NCBI GenBank assembly: GCA_028583605.1
Contig: CM053337.1
Location: 22,088,264 to 22,152,263 of the forward strand
Direction of reading: 5' to 3'
Length of the DNA stretch: 64,000 bases
From: Dastarcus helophoroides
Lineage: Eukaryota > Arthropoda > Insecta > Coleoptera > Bothrideridae
Positions 22,481 through 32,553 of the stretch are shown piece by piece (positions within the stretch are counted from its first letter, which is position 1; the number at the start of each line of letters is the position of its first letter). A program made the position numbers and the translations under genes. The notes beneath the pieces were generated by a model. The model was not told where the DNA came from. It worked only from the letters and a program-made list of their open reading frames with translations, and did no database searches.

Positions 22481-22741
22481 AAGATTTGAGTTACAAACAG
22501 AATTTTTACAAATTCATCCTTCTGAATGGGCTGAAAATGAAAGCTACAAAACTGCATTACGGTTTGTCGAAAAACTATCAGTTGTAAATGACTGTGCTGA
22601 GAGAGGAGTTAAACTAGTGCAAGATTTTTGTAAACATTATACCAAAGATGAAAAACAAATGCAATTTGTATTACAATTAGTTAAAGATCATCGTCAAATG
22701 TTTCCTGATGCGCTAAAGAAAACTAATGTAACAACTTCATA
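22452..22741 (+). pseudogene. hAT-like transposase C-terminus
   Basis: About 96 residues in the frame entered after the T-run at 22445-22452: TAESIKFFERFEL, HPSEWAENESYKTALRFVEK, then VVNDCAERGVKLVQDFCKHY, ending TSTOP-like at the TAA at 22739-22741. The NDCAERGVKL block is a conserved C-terminal signature of this anonymous transposase family as I remember it. It follows part 2 directly, so the original protein was interrupted by a one-base slip in the homopolymer. It has no start of its own. Confidence 0.68.
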
Positions 22742-22882
22742 AAAGTATGTGATTAAAAAAAAATAATAATAATATTGGTATTTTCTTTCAAGTCATTGAA
22801 ATTTTAATAATATATTTTTTCAATTCATTAATACTTTTCTTTCAGAGCATACGTCAAGGTAAGAAAATTCGTTTGAAATATA

Positions 22883-23281
22883 AATTATAACTCTTTTTTC
22901 ATTTTTGAATCATAAAATGACGATAAAAACGAAAAAAACCATTAGATTGACTAGAACTTTTATTTTAACCTCGAATAACTTTTAAATCAGTCAAGTTAGC
23001 CAAAAATCACAAGAGACCTTTTTTGTAGAGCGGTAAATTTTCTATAAAAATAATCATTTGTTGACATGATATGTTTATTGGTTTATGGGATAAAAAATTC
23101 CAAATTATTAACAGAACTTTTCCTATGTTATTTCCATTTAAAACTTTGGCTATCGGGGGGGCCGGGTTGATATTAAAATTAAGAGCTATAACTTGGCATG
23201 AATTTTTTTTTATATATTTGGAACCGATTTAGGACTATCGTGGAAAAAAATTCGAACATTTTCTAAATAAGGACCACCCTA
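22883..23281. repeat. hAT terminal inverted repeat, right
   Basis: Mirror of 19535-19933; ends GGACCACCCTA. Scattered substitutions separate the two arms, so they are no longer identical. Confidence 0.9.
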
Positions 23282-23289
23282 TTGCACAC
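23282..23289. repeat. 8-bp target duplication of the hAT element, right
   Basis: TTGCACAC, identical to 19527-19534. Confidence 0.92.
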
Positions 23290-24346
23290 ATACTGTAATA
23301 TACTTTAAGTGCTTTCTCTATTCGTTCATTGATGTCCCTATCCTGATTTCCTTTATTATCTATTATTACTCCTAAATATTTGAATTCCTTGACCTGCTGT
23401 ATATTCTTATTTTCCAATCGTATATTTATTTTTTTATTTTCATCTTCTGTTATCGCCATTACTTTTGTTTTATTGACATTTATTTTCATTTGTTTAGATT
23501 CTAGAGCATCTTTCCATATTTCTAAGTTAGTTTGTAGGTCTTCGGGTAAATTGGCCATTATTACTATATCTGCAAATGCACATTCTTTTATACAGACTTT
23601 TTGTAGATTGTAGTATCCTACTTGCAGGCCTGTTGTTTTAGTACATGTTTGTTTGATTATGTCATCTATCAGGATAATAAATAGTAATGGGCTAAGTACT
23701 CCTCCCTGTCGTAAACCATCTCTTGTGTAGAAAGTGGAAGACTGCATATTTCGCCTTCTGACGTAATTTGCATTTTCCTCATATATGCTTTTTATTCCAG
23801 CAATTAATTTTCGGCTGACTCCTCGTTGTTGCAAACTTATCCATATTTCTTTACTGGGTGCTCTGTCAAAAGCCTTTTCAAGATCAATGAACGCTAGATA
23901 TGCCTCTCTCCGTTGTCTTAATATTTTATCCGTAAGTTGTTTCATCGTGAATATATGGTCCTGTACACTATGGCCTCTTCTAAATCCACTTTGGGATACA
24001 CTTAATTGCGTTTCTATGACTAAACGGAGTCTGTTTGCTAACACCCTTTCATATATCTTTGCTACCGTGCTCAATAAAGTTATATCTCGATAATTTTGGC
24101 ATTGTTTTCTATCTCCCTTTTTATATATGGGCATAATAACACCTATTCCCCAATCTTTAGGTATGTTTCCTTTTATCCATGCCTTATTACAAATGTTGTA
24201 CAAGAGTTTTACACTTTTCTTCCCCATGTGTTTAATCATATCTGGTGTTATTCCATCATGTCCGGGTGCTTTTCCACATTTTGTTGCCTTGATTGCTTCT
24301 TCAACTTCCTCTATCGTAAGTACTTCATTTTCTTCATCTGCTATTG
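23290..24346 (-). pseudogene. LINE ORF2 part 3: reverse transcriptase with damaged FADD motif
   Basis: Reverse transcriptase core motifs in order: APGHDGITPD, YRDITLLSTVAKIYERVL, FRRGHSVQDHIF, AYLAFIDLEKAFDRA (first catalytic Asp), GLRQGGVLSPLLF and ECAFADIVIMA. The last should contain two adjacent Asp residues (FADD); here the codons read Phe-Ala-Asp-Ile (near 23577-23590). The upstream and downstream match stays in frame, so exactly one codon has been lost. The thumb-like motif FKYLGVIID follows. The domain runs to the hAT insertion at 23281; the reading frame that continues past it into hAT sequence is accidental. Confidence 0.9.
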
Positions 24347-25162
24347 TTCATTTGTTGTTACTTCTTTGCCCTCTTGTGTCTTTGTTTTCAGTGGATTTAA
24401 TAGTTCGTAAAAGTATTCTTTCCATCTGTTCATAATTAAATTCTCATCTTTTAGCAACGCGCCTTCTTTGCTTGTTATAGTCGTCAATTTCTTTTCTTTT
24501 CCTTTTCTTATTGTCTTCATTGCTTTATAAAATATCTTGCGATCTCCTTTATTTGTCTCCTCCATTTTTTTCCCAAAACATTCCCATGCCTTCTGTTTAG
24601 CTTCCAAAACCATTTTTTTTACTTTGGTTCTTCTCTCCTTATACAAAGTGTATTTTTGTGCGGTGTTATTATTTAAGTACTCTTTCCACGCTTGTTTTTT
24701 TAATTTAACTTCTTTTTTCATTTCATCGTTCCACCAGGCAGTTGACTTTTTATTGGCGTTGGTTGTAATCGTGCCACATGCTTTTTTAGCTACTTCTATT
24801 ACTACCTCCTTAAATATTTGCCATATGTCTTCAATATCTTTTTGTTCAATCTCCTTTTCTATATTATTTATTTTTTCCTCGAGAATTTGGTGATAACTGT
24901 TTGCTATATCTTTTTCTCTTAATCTGTATGTTTTAATATTTTCTTTTTTTACTGGTGCAGTTTCGTGTCGTTCGTTGTCACTCCTACACCTCTTCTTTTT
25001 CCTAATTTTTGCTACAACCAGGTAATGATCACTAAATATTTCCGCACTTCTTTTGACTCTTACATCCGTGATCGATTTTCTATTATTTCTTTGCACAAGT
25101 ACGTAGTCAATTATGGATCTTTCTTTTCTGTTTTCCGCTATTCTTGTAAATTTATGTATATC
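24341..25162 (-). pseudogene. LINE ORF2 part 2: end of endonuclease and linker to RT
   Basis: Same frame as the endonuclease part, read on from the TAG at 25163-25165. It begins with IDYVLVQ and SDHY, completing the APE fold. A Lys/Glu-rich linker follows (AWWNDEMKKEVKLKKQAWKE, KERRTKVKKMV), typical of the segment between endonuclease and polymerase in insect LINEs, then the start of the RT region (MNRWKEYFYELLNP). The frame ends at a TAG at 24341. The sequence related to RT continues in another frame from about 24346 (CGKAPGHDGITPDMI), so a small indel lies at about 24345-24355. An independent protein is unlikely. Confidence 0.82.
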
Positions 25163-25912
25163 CTAGTGTTCATAAAACGTATTTGTTATTATGAGATCGT
25201 TCAATATGCAATATTTTATCATTCTTAACCCATTGTTGTTTATTTTTGTTTCCCCACAGTTTCCAATCACATTTACATTTCTATTCTCTCTTTTACCCAC
25301 CCTACTGTTAAAATCTCCCATTACGATAATTTTACCTTTACCTGTCTCTGTGGTCAATGTTAGTTCCTCCCAGAATTGATCTTTATTACTCGCTAAATCA
25401 TCTTCATTTGGTCCATACACTATTATTATGCATATTCGTTCCCCGTATATATCATCAAATTCTATTTTTAGTATTCTTTCAGAAATGCCTTCCCAGTTTA
25501 GTATATTATCTACTAATCCTTTCTTTATTATGCACCCAACCCCTGCCGCAGCATGTTTATTTTGTTCTACTCCACTGTATATTAAAAGGTGTCCATTTTC
25601 TAGCACTAGTTCCCCTTGCCCCTTCTTCTTCGTTTCTGTTATTGTTAATATTTGGATCCCTGTCATTTCAAATTCTTCTATTAGTTCCTCCTCTTTTCCC
25701 CTTAGTCCTCTAACATTCCATGTTCCCACTTTCCAAATTTCTTTTCCTGTTGTTTCCTTTTTATTTATTTTTTCTATTGTTGTGTTTTTATGTGTTTTCG
25801 CATCCATTTTCATTGCCTTGTTCGTCATCATACTATTTACCTCTTTAGATTTATTGCTTAGTTTTTTGAATTTGTATTTTCTAATTTTTCCTTGATTTTG
25901 TTCCATTTCCAA
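25163..25912 (-). pseudogene. LINE ORF2 part 1: APE-like endonuclease domain
   Basis: 250 residues up to an in-frame TAG at 25163-25165. APE-family landmarks appear in order: VGTWNVRGL (metal-site Asn), LTITETKKKG (Glu), IIVYGPNED, and GDFNSRVG (Asp and Asn). After the stop the same frame continues with the last APE motif, SDHY (near 25030), so the domain is complete except for one nonsense codon. The enzyme would nick the target DNA to prime reverse transcription. The start is placed at the first ATG, which overlaps ORF1. Because of the stop, the copy would make endonuclease without reverse transcriptase. Confidence 0.85.
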
Positions 25913-26532
25913 GTTTCTCCATCAACTATTATCTTGTTATATCTCATTTTGATATGCTTACCCATTCGTTTCTCCTCTTCTGCTTTATTTTTTAGTTGTC
26001 TCTGCTTCTCCCTTTCTTTATGCGTCAAGTCTTCATTTATGAAAATTTTTTCATTAATTTTTCTAAGCTTTAATTTGTTTTTCATAATCTGTTTCTTTTC
26101 ATGTTCATTTTGCAATTTCACAAGATATATATTTCTACCAATGTTGTAAGTTTCTTCAACTTTGGTTTGTATTTCTAATTTTTCTTTAAAGAAATTTTCC
26201 ATTTCTGTAATTAAAATTGCATTGTCGTTTGTATTTACTGTTGGACCGTTGACAATTATGTTATTTTTCCTTTTATCTTTTTCGATCCACTCCAAATTAT
26301 TGCTTATTATTTTTATATCCCTTTTCATTTTCTTGTTTTCTTTTATAATTCTCTCGTTTTCTTCTCTAAGTTTGGTGTTTTCGATTTGGATTTTTCTACT
26401 GTCGTTATTGTATTTTTTCTGTTCATTTTTTATTTCTTGCATTTCTTCTCTTATATCCTGCATCATACTTAGTATAAGATCAAGCTTATCCTCGTTATCA
26501 ATTGTTTTTGTTTTTATTGGCGTTCTCGACAT
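25858..26532 (-). CDS. LINE ORF1, coiled-coil RNA-binding protein
   Basis: 224 residues and intact. Residues about 15-75 form a Lys/Glu/Asn-rich coiled coil (MMQDIREEMQEIKNEQKK). It is followed by NNIIVNG at about 90-96, which fits the first strand of the RNA-recognition fold of L1-type ORF1 proteins. A basic C-terminal region follows (FINEDLTHKEREKQ, then a Lys/Arg-rich stretch, then KIIVDGETWKWN). In related elements such proteins trimerise through the coiled coil and bind the element RNA as a chaperone. The end overlaps the start of ORF2 by 55 bases in another frame, which suggests coupled or re-initiated translation. It is the best-preserved reading frame of the element. The role is inferred from architecture and position. 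Confidence 0.75.
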   Translation of the reverse strand: MSRTPIKTKTIDNEDKLDLILSMMQDIREEMQEIKNEQKKYNNDSRKIQIENTKLREENERIIKENKKMKRDIKIISNNLEWIEKDKRKNNIIVNGPTVNTNDNAILITEMENFFKEKLEIQTKVEETYNIGRNIYLVKLQNEHEKKQIMKNKLKLRKINEKIFINEDLTHKEREKQRQLKNKAEEEKRMGKHIKMRYNKIIVDGETWKWNKIKEKLENTNSKN

Positions 26533-26650
26533 TTTTTTTGTTCTCGCTAAGGTTTCTTCTTGTATCCTTTATCTCTTGCCTCCTTCGTCTGTGGAGGACT
26601 CCTCCATGTCGGCGTCTCTCATATAATTCTTGTGATGGACGTCTTTTCCA

Positions 26651-26940
26651 CGAAAGAAACCGTTCCCCGGACTATCTCCTCGAAGGTCACGGTTTCTTAT
26701 CTCTTATCAGAGCTAATACAAATGCAGAGTCTTCCCTTAAATTACTAATTATTGCACTAACCTGTTTGTCTCTAGTGCTGTTTTAATCACTACACTGTTC
26801 TTATTGTTTACACCTTTGGTTTACCACATTTTTCTGAAATAATCGCTCATTAATTCCCGTAGAATTGGGTTTATAATGGAGCATATATTTAGCAGCTGCT
26901 TATGCACGTACCATCACATCACACATTAACCCAGAACTAA
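26651..26940. other. Possible LINE 5' region and flank
   Basis: Balanced-composition sequence upstream of ORF1. Part is probably the LINE 5' untranslated region, but I cannot place the boundary: no target duplication or repeat edge is evident. Confidence 0.4.
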
Positions 26941-28150
26941 TTTTGAAAAATGAATTTTTCTAAAAAGACACAAATTGCAAACCAATTTTCAGTTTTATTT
27001 ACACCCAACATGGAAAGTTAAAACTTCCAAAAAAAACCAATATTTTTAAAAACTGGCCAAATTTTCGAAAAAAAATTTAGATTTTAAAAAATAGCCTGAA
27101 ATTTAAAAAATATTCGAACTTATGAAAAAAATGTCGAGATTTAAAAAAAATTAAGAATTTTCAGTAAATCTCCTGAAAAAATTTTCGGAAAGCCCAAATT
27201 TTGAACAGTCAAAATTACCAAAACTTTGAAAAGTTTTGTGTTAAGATGAAAAAAAATTAAAAAATCACAAATATTAAAGAGAAATTTAAATAAAAAATGT
27301 AGAAGTTTTCAAAGAAAAAGTTCGGATTTTTAAAAAAGCCAAAATATTGAAAATATCGACATTTTGAAAAAAGTTCAAATTTTCGAAATAAATGAAAAAT
27401 TTTAAAATTCAACAAATGCTCGCAAAATAATTCAAAGTTTTAACAAGAGTCGAATACATAAAAATCAATATTTTTAGATAAAGGCGTAATTTTAAAGAAA
27501 ATAAAAATTTTAAGGATCAAAATTTTGAAAAACGAAATTTCGAAACATTTCTAAATTTTGACAGAAAATTAAGATTTAAAAGGGATCAAACTTTTGAAAA
27601 ATAATGTCAGCATTTTGAAAAGATACTGTAAAAAGTTGACCTTTTCAAAAAATTTAAGGTTTTTGATAAAATGAAGAAAATTTTAATAAAATATTTACAA
27701 AAGTTGAAATTTTGAAAAATAATTTGAATTTCAAAAATAATCACAATTTTAAAGAAATGTGGATATTTAAAAAAATGAAGCAATTTTAGTTAAATTTTCA
27801 AAAAAAGCCAAAATTTTCGAAGAGCCCAAATATTGAAGGAAACTGAAAATTTTCAAAAAATTTTAAACTTTCAAAAAAAGTGGAAAAGTAAATTAAAATG
27901 TTGAAAAAAAAAATGTTGTTAATTACAAATTAAAAAGAAAATAAATGTTTTTGTTTTAAAAAGTTTTTGATCGAATATTTTTAAAAAGATCGCAATTTAA
28001 AAAAAAATCGAGAATTTTAAAAAGCAAGGAAAGTGTCAAATAAATTCAAAATTTCTGCAAAATAGTTAAAAAGAAGTCGAAATTTGCTTCAAATGCCGAC
28101 TTTTTTTGAATTTGTGAAAAAAGTCGAAATTTTTAAGAAATTAAAAAAAT
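26941..28150. repeat. A-rich degenerate sequence
   Basis: Background A-rich tract with GTCGAAATTTT-like words and no gene. Confidence 0.55.
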
Positions 28151-30480
28151 TCAAGTGTTTTCAAAAAAGGTAGAAGTTTTTGTAAAGGTCAAAATTTGAA
28201 GAAAAATTAAATTTAAAAAAATGTAAGAATTTTCGAAGTTCAAATTTGGAAAAACGTCGAAATTTTAGAAAACAAAATCTACATTTTTAAAAGCAAAAAT
28301 TAGAAAACAACGATTTTCGTTAAAAGACGGAAAATTTAAAAAAAGTTCAAATTTTGAAAGTCGAAAATCTTAAAAAACCCGAAATTTGATAAGCCGAAAT
28401 TTCCTTAAAAAGTCTAATTTTGAAATAAAATCGAAATCTTGAAAAAATAGAATTTTTCAAAAAAAAAGAATATTTTAAAAAAATCTTCGGTGTCAAGCTT
28501 TCTAAAAAATCTAAAACTTTCGAAAGAGATAGTTTTAGAAAAAGTTAAAACCATCAGAAAAGTGGACATTTTCTAAAAGTCGAAATTTGAAGAAAAATTA
28601 AATTTTAAAAAAGTAAGAATTGTCGAAGTTTAAATTTGGAAAAACATCGAAATTTTAGAAAATAAAACCTACATTTTTAAAAGCAAAAATTAGAAAACAA
28701 CGATTTTTGTTAAAAGACGGAAAATTTAAAAAAGTCCAAATTTTGAAAGTTGAAAATCTTAAAAAATCCGAAATTTGATAAGTCGAAATTTCCTTAAAAA
28801 GTCTAATTTTGAAATAAAATCGAAATCTTGAAAAAATAGAACTTTTCAAAAAAATGGATATTTTAAAAAATCTTCGGTGTCAAGCTTTCTAAAAAATCTA
28901 GAACTTTCGAAAGCGATAGTTTTAGAAAAAGGTAAAACCATCAGAAAAGTCGACATTTTCTAAAAGTCGAAATTTGAAGAAAAATTAAATTTTAAAAAAG
29001 TAAGTATTGTCGAAGTTTAAATTTGGAAAAACTTCGACATTTTAGAAAACAAAATCTACATTTTTAAAAGCAAAAATTAGAAAACAACGATTTTTGTTAA
29101 GACACAAAATTTAAAAAATGTCCAAATTTTGAAAGTAGAAAATCTTAAAAAACCCGAAATTTGATAAGTTGAAATTTCCTTAAAAAGTCTAATTTTGAAA
29201 TAAAATGGAAATCTAGAAAAAATAGAATTTTTCAAAAAAATGGATATTTTAAAAAATCTTCGGTGTCAAGCTTCCTAAAAAATTTAGAACTTTCGAAAGA
29301 GATAGTTTTAGAAAAAGTTAAAACCATCAGAATAGTCGACATTTTCTAGAAGTCGAAATTTGAAGAAAAATTAAATTTAAAAATAGTAAGAATTGTCGAA
29401 GTTTAAATTTGGAAATACGTCGAAATTTTAGAAAATAAAATCTACATTTTTAAAAGCAAAAATTAGAACACAACGATTTTTGTTAAAAGACAGCAAAATT
29501 TAAAGAAAGTTCAAATTTTCGAAAGTAGAAAATCTTAAAAAACCCGAAATTTGATAAGTCGAAATTTCCTTAAAAAGTCTAATTTTGAAATAAAATCGAA
29601 ATCTTGAAAAAATAGAATTTTTCAAAAAAATGGATATTTTAAAAAATCTTCGGTGTCAAGCTTTCTAAAAAATCTAGAACTTTCGAAAGAGATAGTTTTA
29701 GAAAAAGTTAAAACCATCAGAAAAGTCGACATTTTCTAAAAGTCGAAATTTGAAGAAAAATTATATTTTAAAAAAGTAAGTATTGTCGAAGTTTAAATTT
29801 GGAAAAACGTCGAAATTTTAGAAAATAAAATCTACATTTTTAAAAGCAAAAATTGGAAAACAACGATTTTTGTTAAAACACGGAAAATTTAAAAAAAGTC
29901 CAAATTTTGAGAGTCGAAAATCTTAAAAAACCTGAAATTTGATAAGTCGAAATTTCCTTACAAAGTCTAATTTTGAAATAAAATCGAAATCTTGAAAAAA
30001 TAGAATTTTTCAAAAAAATGGATATTTTAAAAAAATCTTTGGCGTCAAGCTTTCTAAAAAATCTAGAACTTTCGAAAGAGATAGTTTTAGAAAAAGTTAA
30101 AACCATCAGAAAAGTCGACATTTTCTAAAAGTAGAAATTTGAAGAAAAATTAAATTTAAATAAAGTAAGAATTGTCGAAATTTAAATTTGGAAAAACGTC
30201 GAAATTTTAGAAAATAAAATCTACATTTTTAAAAGCAAAAATTGGAAAACAACGATTTTGAAAGTCGAAAATCTTAAAAAACCTGAAATTTGATGTCGAA
30301 ATTTCCTTAAAAAGTGCAATTTTGAAATAAAATCGAAATCTTGAAAAAATAGAATTTTTCAAAAAAATTGATATTTTAAAAAAATCTTCGGTGTCAAGCT
30401 TTCTAAAAAATCTAGAACTTTCGAAAGCGATAGTTTCAGAAAAAGTTAAAATCATCAGAAAAGTTGACATTTTTTAAAAG
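28150..30480. repeat. ~388-bp tandem repeat, about six units
   Basis: The landmark CTTCGGTGTCAAGCTTTCTA occurs near 28485, 28872, 29258 (variant), 29648, 30038 (variant) and 30386, giving units of 387, 386, 390, 390 and 348 bases. The last unit lacks about 40 bases near 30258. Units are close in sequence, so this array is young or homogenised compared with its flanks. Minus-strand frames that recur once per unit (for example 29873-30121 and 30207-30470) are by-products. Confidence 0.93.
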
Positions 30481-32492
30481 TCGAAATTTTGAAAAAAGGG
30501 ATATTTTAAAAAATGTCGAAATTTTGGATTATTGAAAATTGTATGAAAAAATCTGAGGTCGAAACCTATCTATGGTAGATATTTTCAACTGTAGCACGTT
30601 TATTATACACCATTTAATTAACATTCCTTTCCTGAATTAAATTTTCAAATAAAAGAATTAAAATGTCAAGTTTAAATTCGTAAATTCGAGAAAGTAAGTA
30701 AAATATTGAATTTGGATAGCAATATTCTCAGAATTTTAATATTATTTGACAACTTCTCCTGTTGCTCTTTCTTGTTTTTTCTAATTTTCGGAAACGATTT
30801 TTGATGTTTTGTTGCCTTCTTCGGCGTGATGATCATATTTAGTATATGCAGAGTAGCGTAGTTTTCAAGGTCGCCTCCGGAGTCAATAAAACGTCGTCCA
30901 GATGCAAATTGACCATAAAAACTTTATTAGGTGTATTAATAGCTTGTTCGTAAAAATGAAAAATAACGTTGCCGCCCTAATTTACCTGTTAGCGGGACGC
31001 AATTCCCCGATGTAATTAAGATTCGGCGCCTATGTAAATCCGATGCCGTGTTTCATATCAATTTATGCTCGTGCTAAAATGCCCACTTTCTCTGCGGCGT
31101 CCCGACATCGGTTACATGAATTTCGAACTGCATAAATCAGCTGAAATTTTATCGTTCATCCCGGGGACCAGGCCGACCTCTGGCCCATTAGATTATATTG
31201 GATTCTTTGCGGTGGTGCGATGAGTAATTTCGGACCTAAAAATGTCGTAAACATGTCAGCGATTCGAAAAAGAAATAATGCCCAACACGCTCGGGAGCGT
31301 AATGAGTCGAATGCGGCTGAAAAATGTTCGTCATTGGGCCCCGGACCTGACTGATTCACTGGAACAAGGATTGTTAACTTGGGGTCCGTGGAACCCTTGA
31401 GGGACCATAGTGTGAGTGTCAGGGGTCCGTGGCTGTCTACGATGAATTTTCTTTTTAATCATTACTTGTCTATGGGGACGACGGGAAAGAATTTGTGAAC
31501 GGGAAGATGACATTTTCTCGACAAGAAAGAATGATTGGTGACCTTTTTGAAGCGAAACTTATGGTTTAACGTCAACAGTTAACATTAGAGCATGTTTGAT
31601 GACGAATGATGGTCACGCAAAACCACTTTAGAGCTATTTTTGATAGAAAGTAAACTTAAACGCGCCCATGAAGTCCGAACTAAAAAATAGGTAATTGGCA
31701 CCGGGGTTTGAACCCGCGAGTTCTCAGCCATAACCAACTAAGCTGTTCTTGACAAGTCCGATTTTAACTTTTATTTTAAACATATCTGTACGCCTACTAT
31801 ACGTTGAATTAACTATAATGCATTGTTTAAATTGGGCTTTACTTTGTATCACAGAACTAGATTACATAATATATTACGAAATAATAGAGAAATTGACAAA
31901 CGCGAGAAAGCATTTTCCCACTCGTTTGCTCGAACAACGAAAGACATCATCATATCTCCGCTGAAAATAATCCAGTCGATTGAAAAATCGCGTGATGTGT
32001 GCGATAGCCATGTCAGGACTAAAATAGGCTCTCGAATCCTGAAAATGAGTTGACAAGGGCCGCCTGAAAAGCGAACAATACCCGTTCGGCGTCGACCACA
32101 AGCGAGTTATTCACTTCAGACAACACATTACAACTGTTGGGAGCAGTTAGACAGGCGTCGTGAACTGAGCATCACGAGGTCTCGTTCATCTAGAAATACT
32201 GGCCGCATAACTGCCCAAACTTTTGTTGGAAGCCAGCTATTCTGTCTGGTTACGACATAACTTACAACAGTATCGATTTTGAGAGAGTTTAAACGTAAAA
32301 CCATGTAAATTAGACCGAGCGGAAACACACCATTTAGACGGAAGATTTTTTCAGTTGTTCCGGTTCAGGTTGCTTGTGTGATAAAAATACTGCTAGATTT
32401 TGAAATAAACTTAGTTCAGAAACCGCTGTAGAAATTGTACGTCTGTGTAATTATTAGCTGACCAGCATTATTAAAAAGATTAAATTAAAAAA
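30481..32492. other. Low-copy island, no gene recognised
   Basis: After about 300 AT-rich bases the composition becomes balanced from about 30780. Frames at 31156-31513 (minus) and 31749-32053 (plus) have no recognisable domain. The only element I can point to is the tRNA-like segment at 31688-31741. Confidence 0.45.
31688..31741 (-). other. tRNA-like A-box and B-box (SINE head or tRNA pseudogene)
   Basis: On the minus strand CAGCTTAGTTGGTTATGGC resembles an A-box and D-arm, and GCGGGTTCAAACCCC resembles a B-box and T-arm at a tRNA-like distance. I cannot form a good acceptor stem, so this is not a functional tRNA gene by eye. No tail or target duplication was found. Confidence 0.4.
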
Positions 32493-32548
32493 AATTGAAA
32501 TACAAATTTTGTCCCCTGAAACCAAGAAGGATTAAAAAACGCAACAAT
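32493..32548 (-). repeat. Module A fragment
   Basis: Minus-strand fragment TTGAAATACAAATTTTGTCC to GATTAAAAAACGCAACA, cut off where the hAT element 32554-35665 and its target duplication begin. Confidence 0.75.
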
Positions 32549-32553
32549 TGGGC

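Larger units (their letters stand above)
19535..23281 (+). mobile_element. hAT-type DNA transposon with ~399-bp terminal inverted repeats
   Basis: A 3747-bp element inserted in LINE ORF2. Both ends read TAGGGTGGTCCTTATTTAG inwards, which fits the hAT end pattern (pyrimidine-A-purine-N-G). A perfect 8-bp duplication, TTGCACAC, flanks it (19527-19534 and 23282-23289). The inverted repeats extend about 399 bases per side, much longer than the 10-30 bases usual for hAT. Between them lies a broken transposase gene (about 20361-22741). Removing the element and one duplication restores the LINE reading frame exactly, which fixes the boundaries. It is not capable of autonomous movement as it stands. 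Confidence 0.92.
19003..26650 (-). mobile_element. Non-LTR retrotransposon (LINE), two-ORF, APE type, inactivated
   Basis: On the minus strand the order is ORF1 (26532-25858), then endonuclease, reverse transcriptase and a C-terminal region (25912 down to 19063), then a short 3' tail ending in a TATATACATATATAG-like run near 19003. ORF1 and ORF2 overlap by 55 bases in different frames. The C-terminal block with GSETW and GWWGHIQRM resembles RTE-like insect LINEs, while ORF1 looks L1-like; I leave the clade open. ORF2 is interrupted by a stop (25163-25165), a frameshift near 24346, an in-frame loss of one catalytic Asp and a hAT insertion (19535-23281). The 5' boundary is uncertain and I saw no target duplication. 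Confidence 0.88.

Noticed and set aside
23380..26786. Plus-strand frames opposite the LINE ORFs, some over 100 codons
   Set aside because: They mirror real minus-strand LINE coding sequence, are hydrophobic by complement and have no domain.
31688..31741. A tRNA gene
   Set aside because: A- and B-box-like words are present but I cannot pair an acceptor stem; listed only as tRNA-like.
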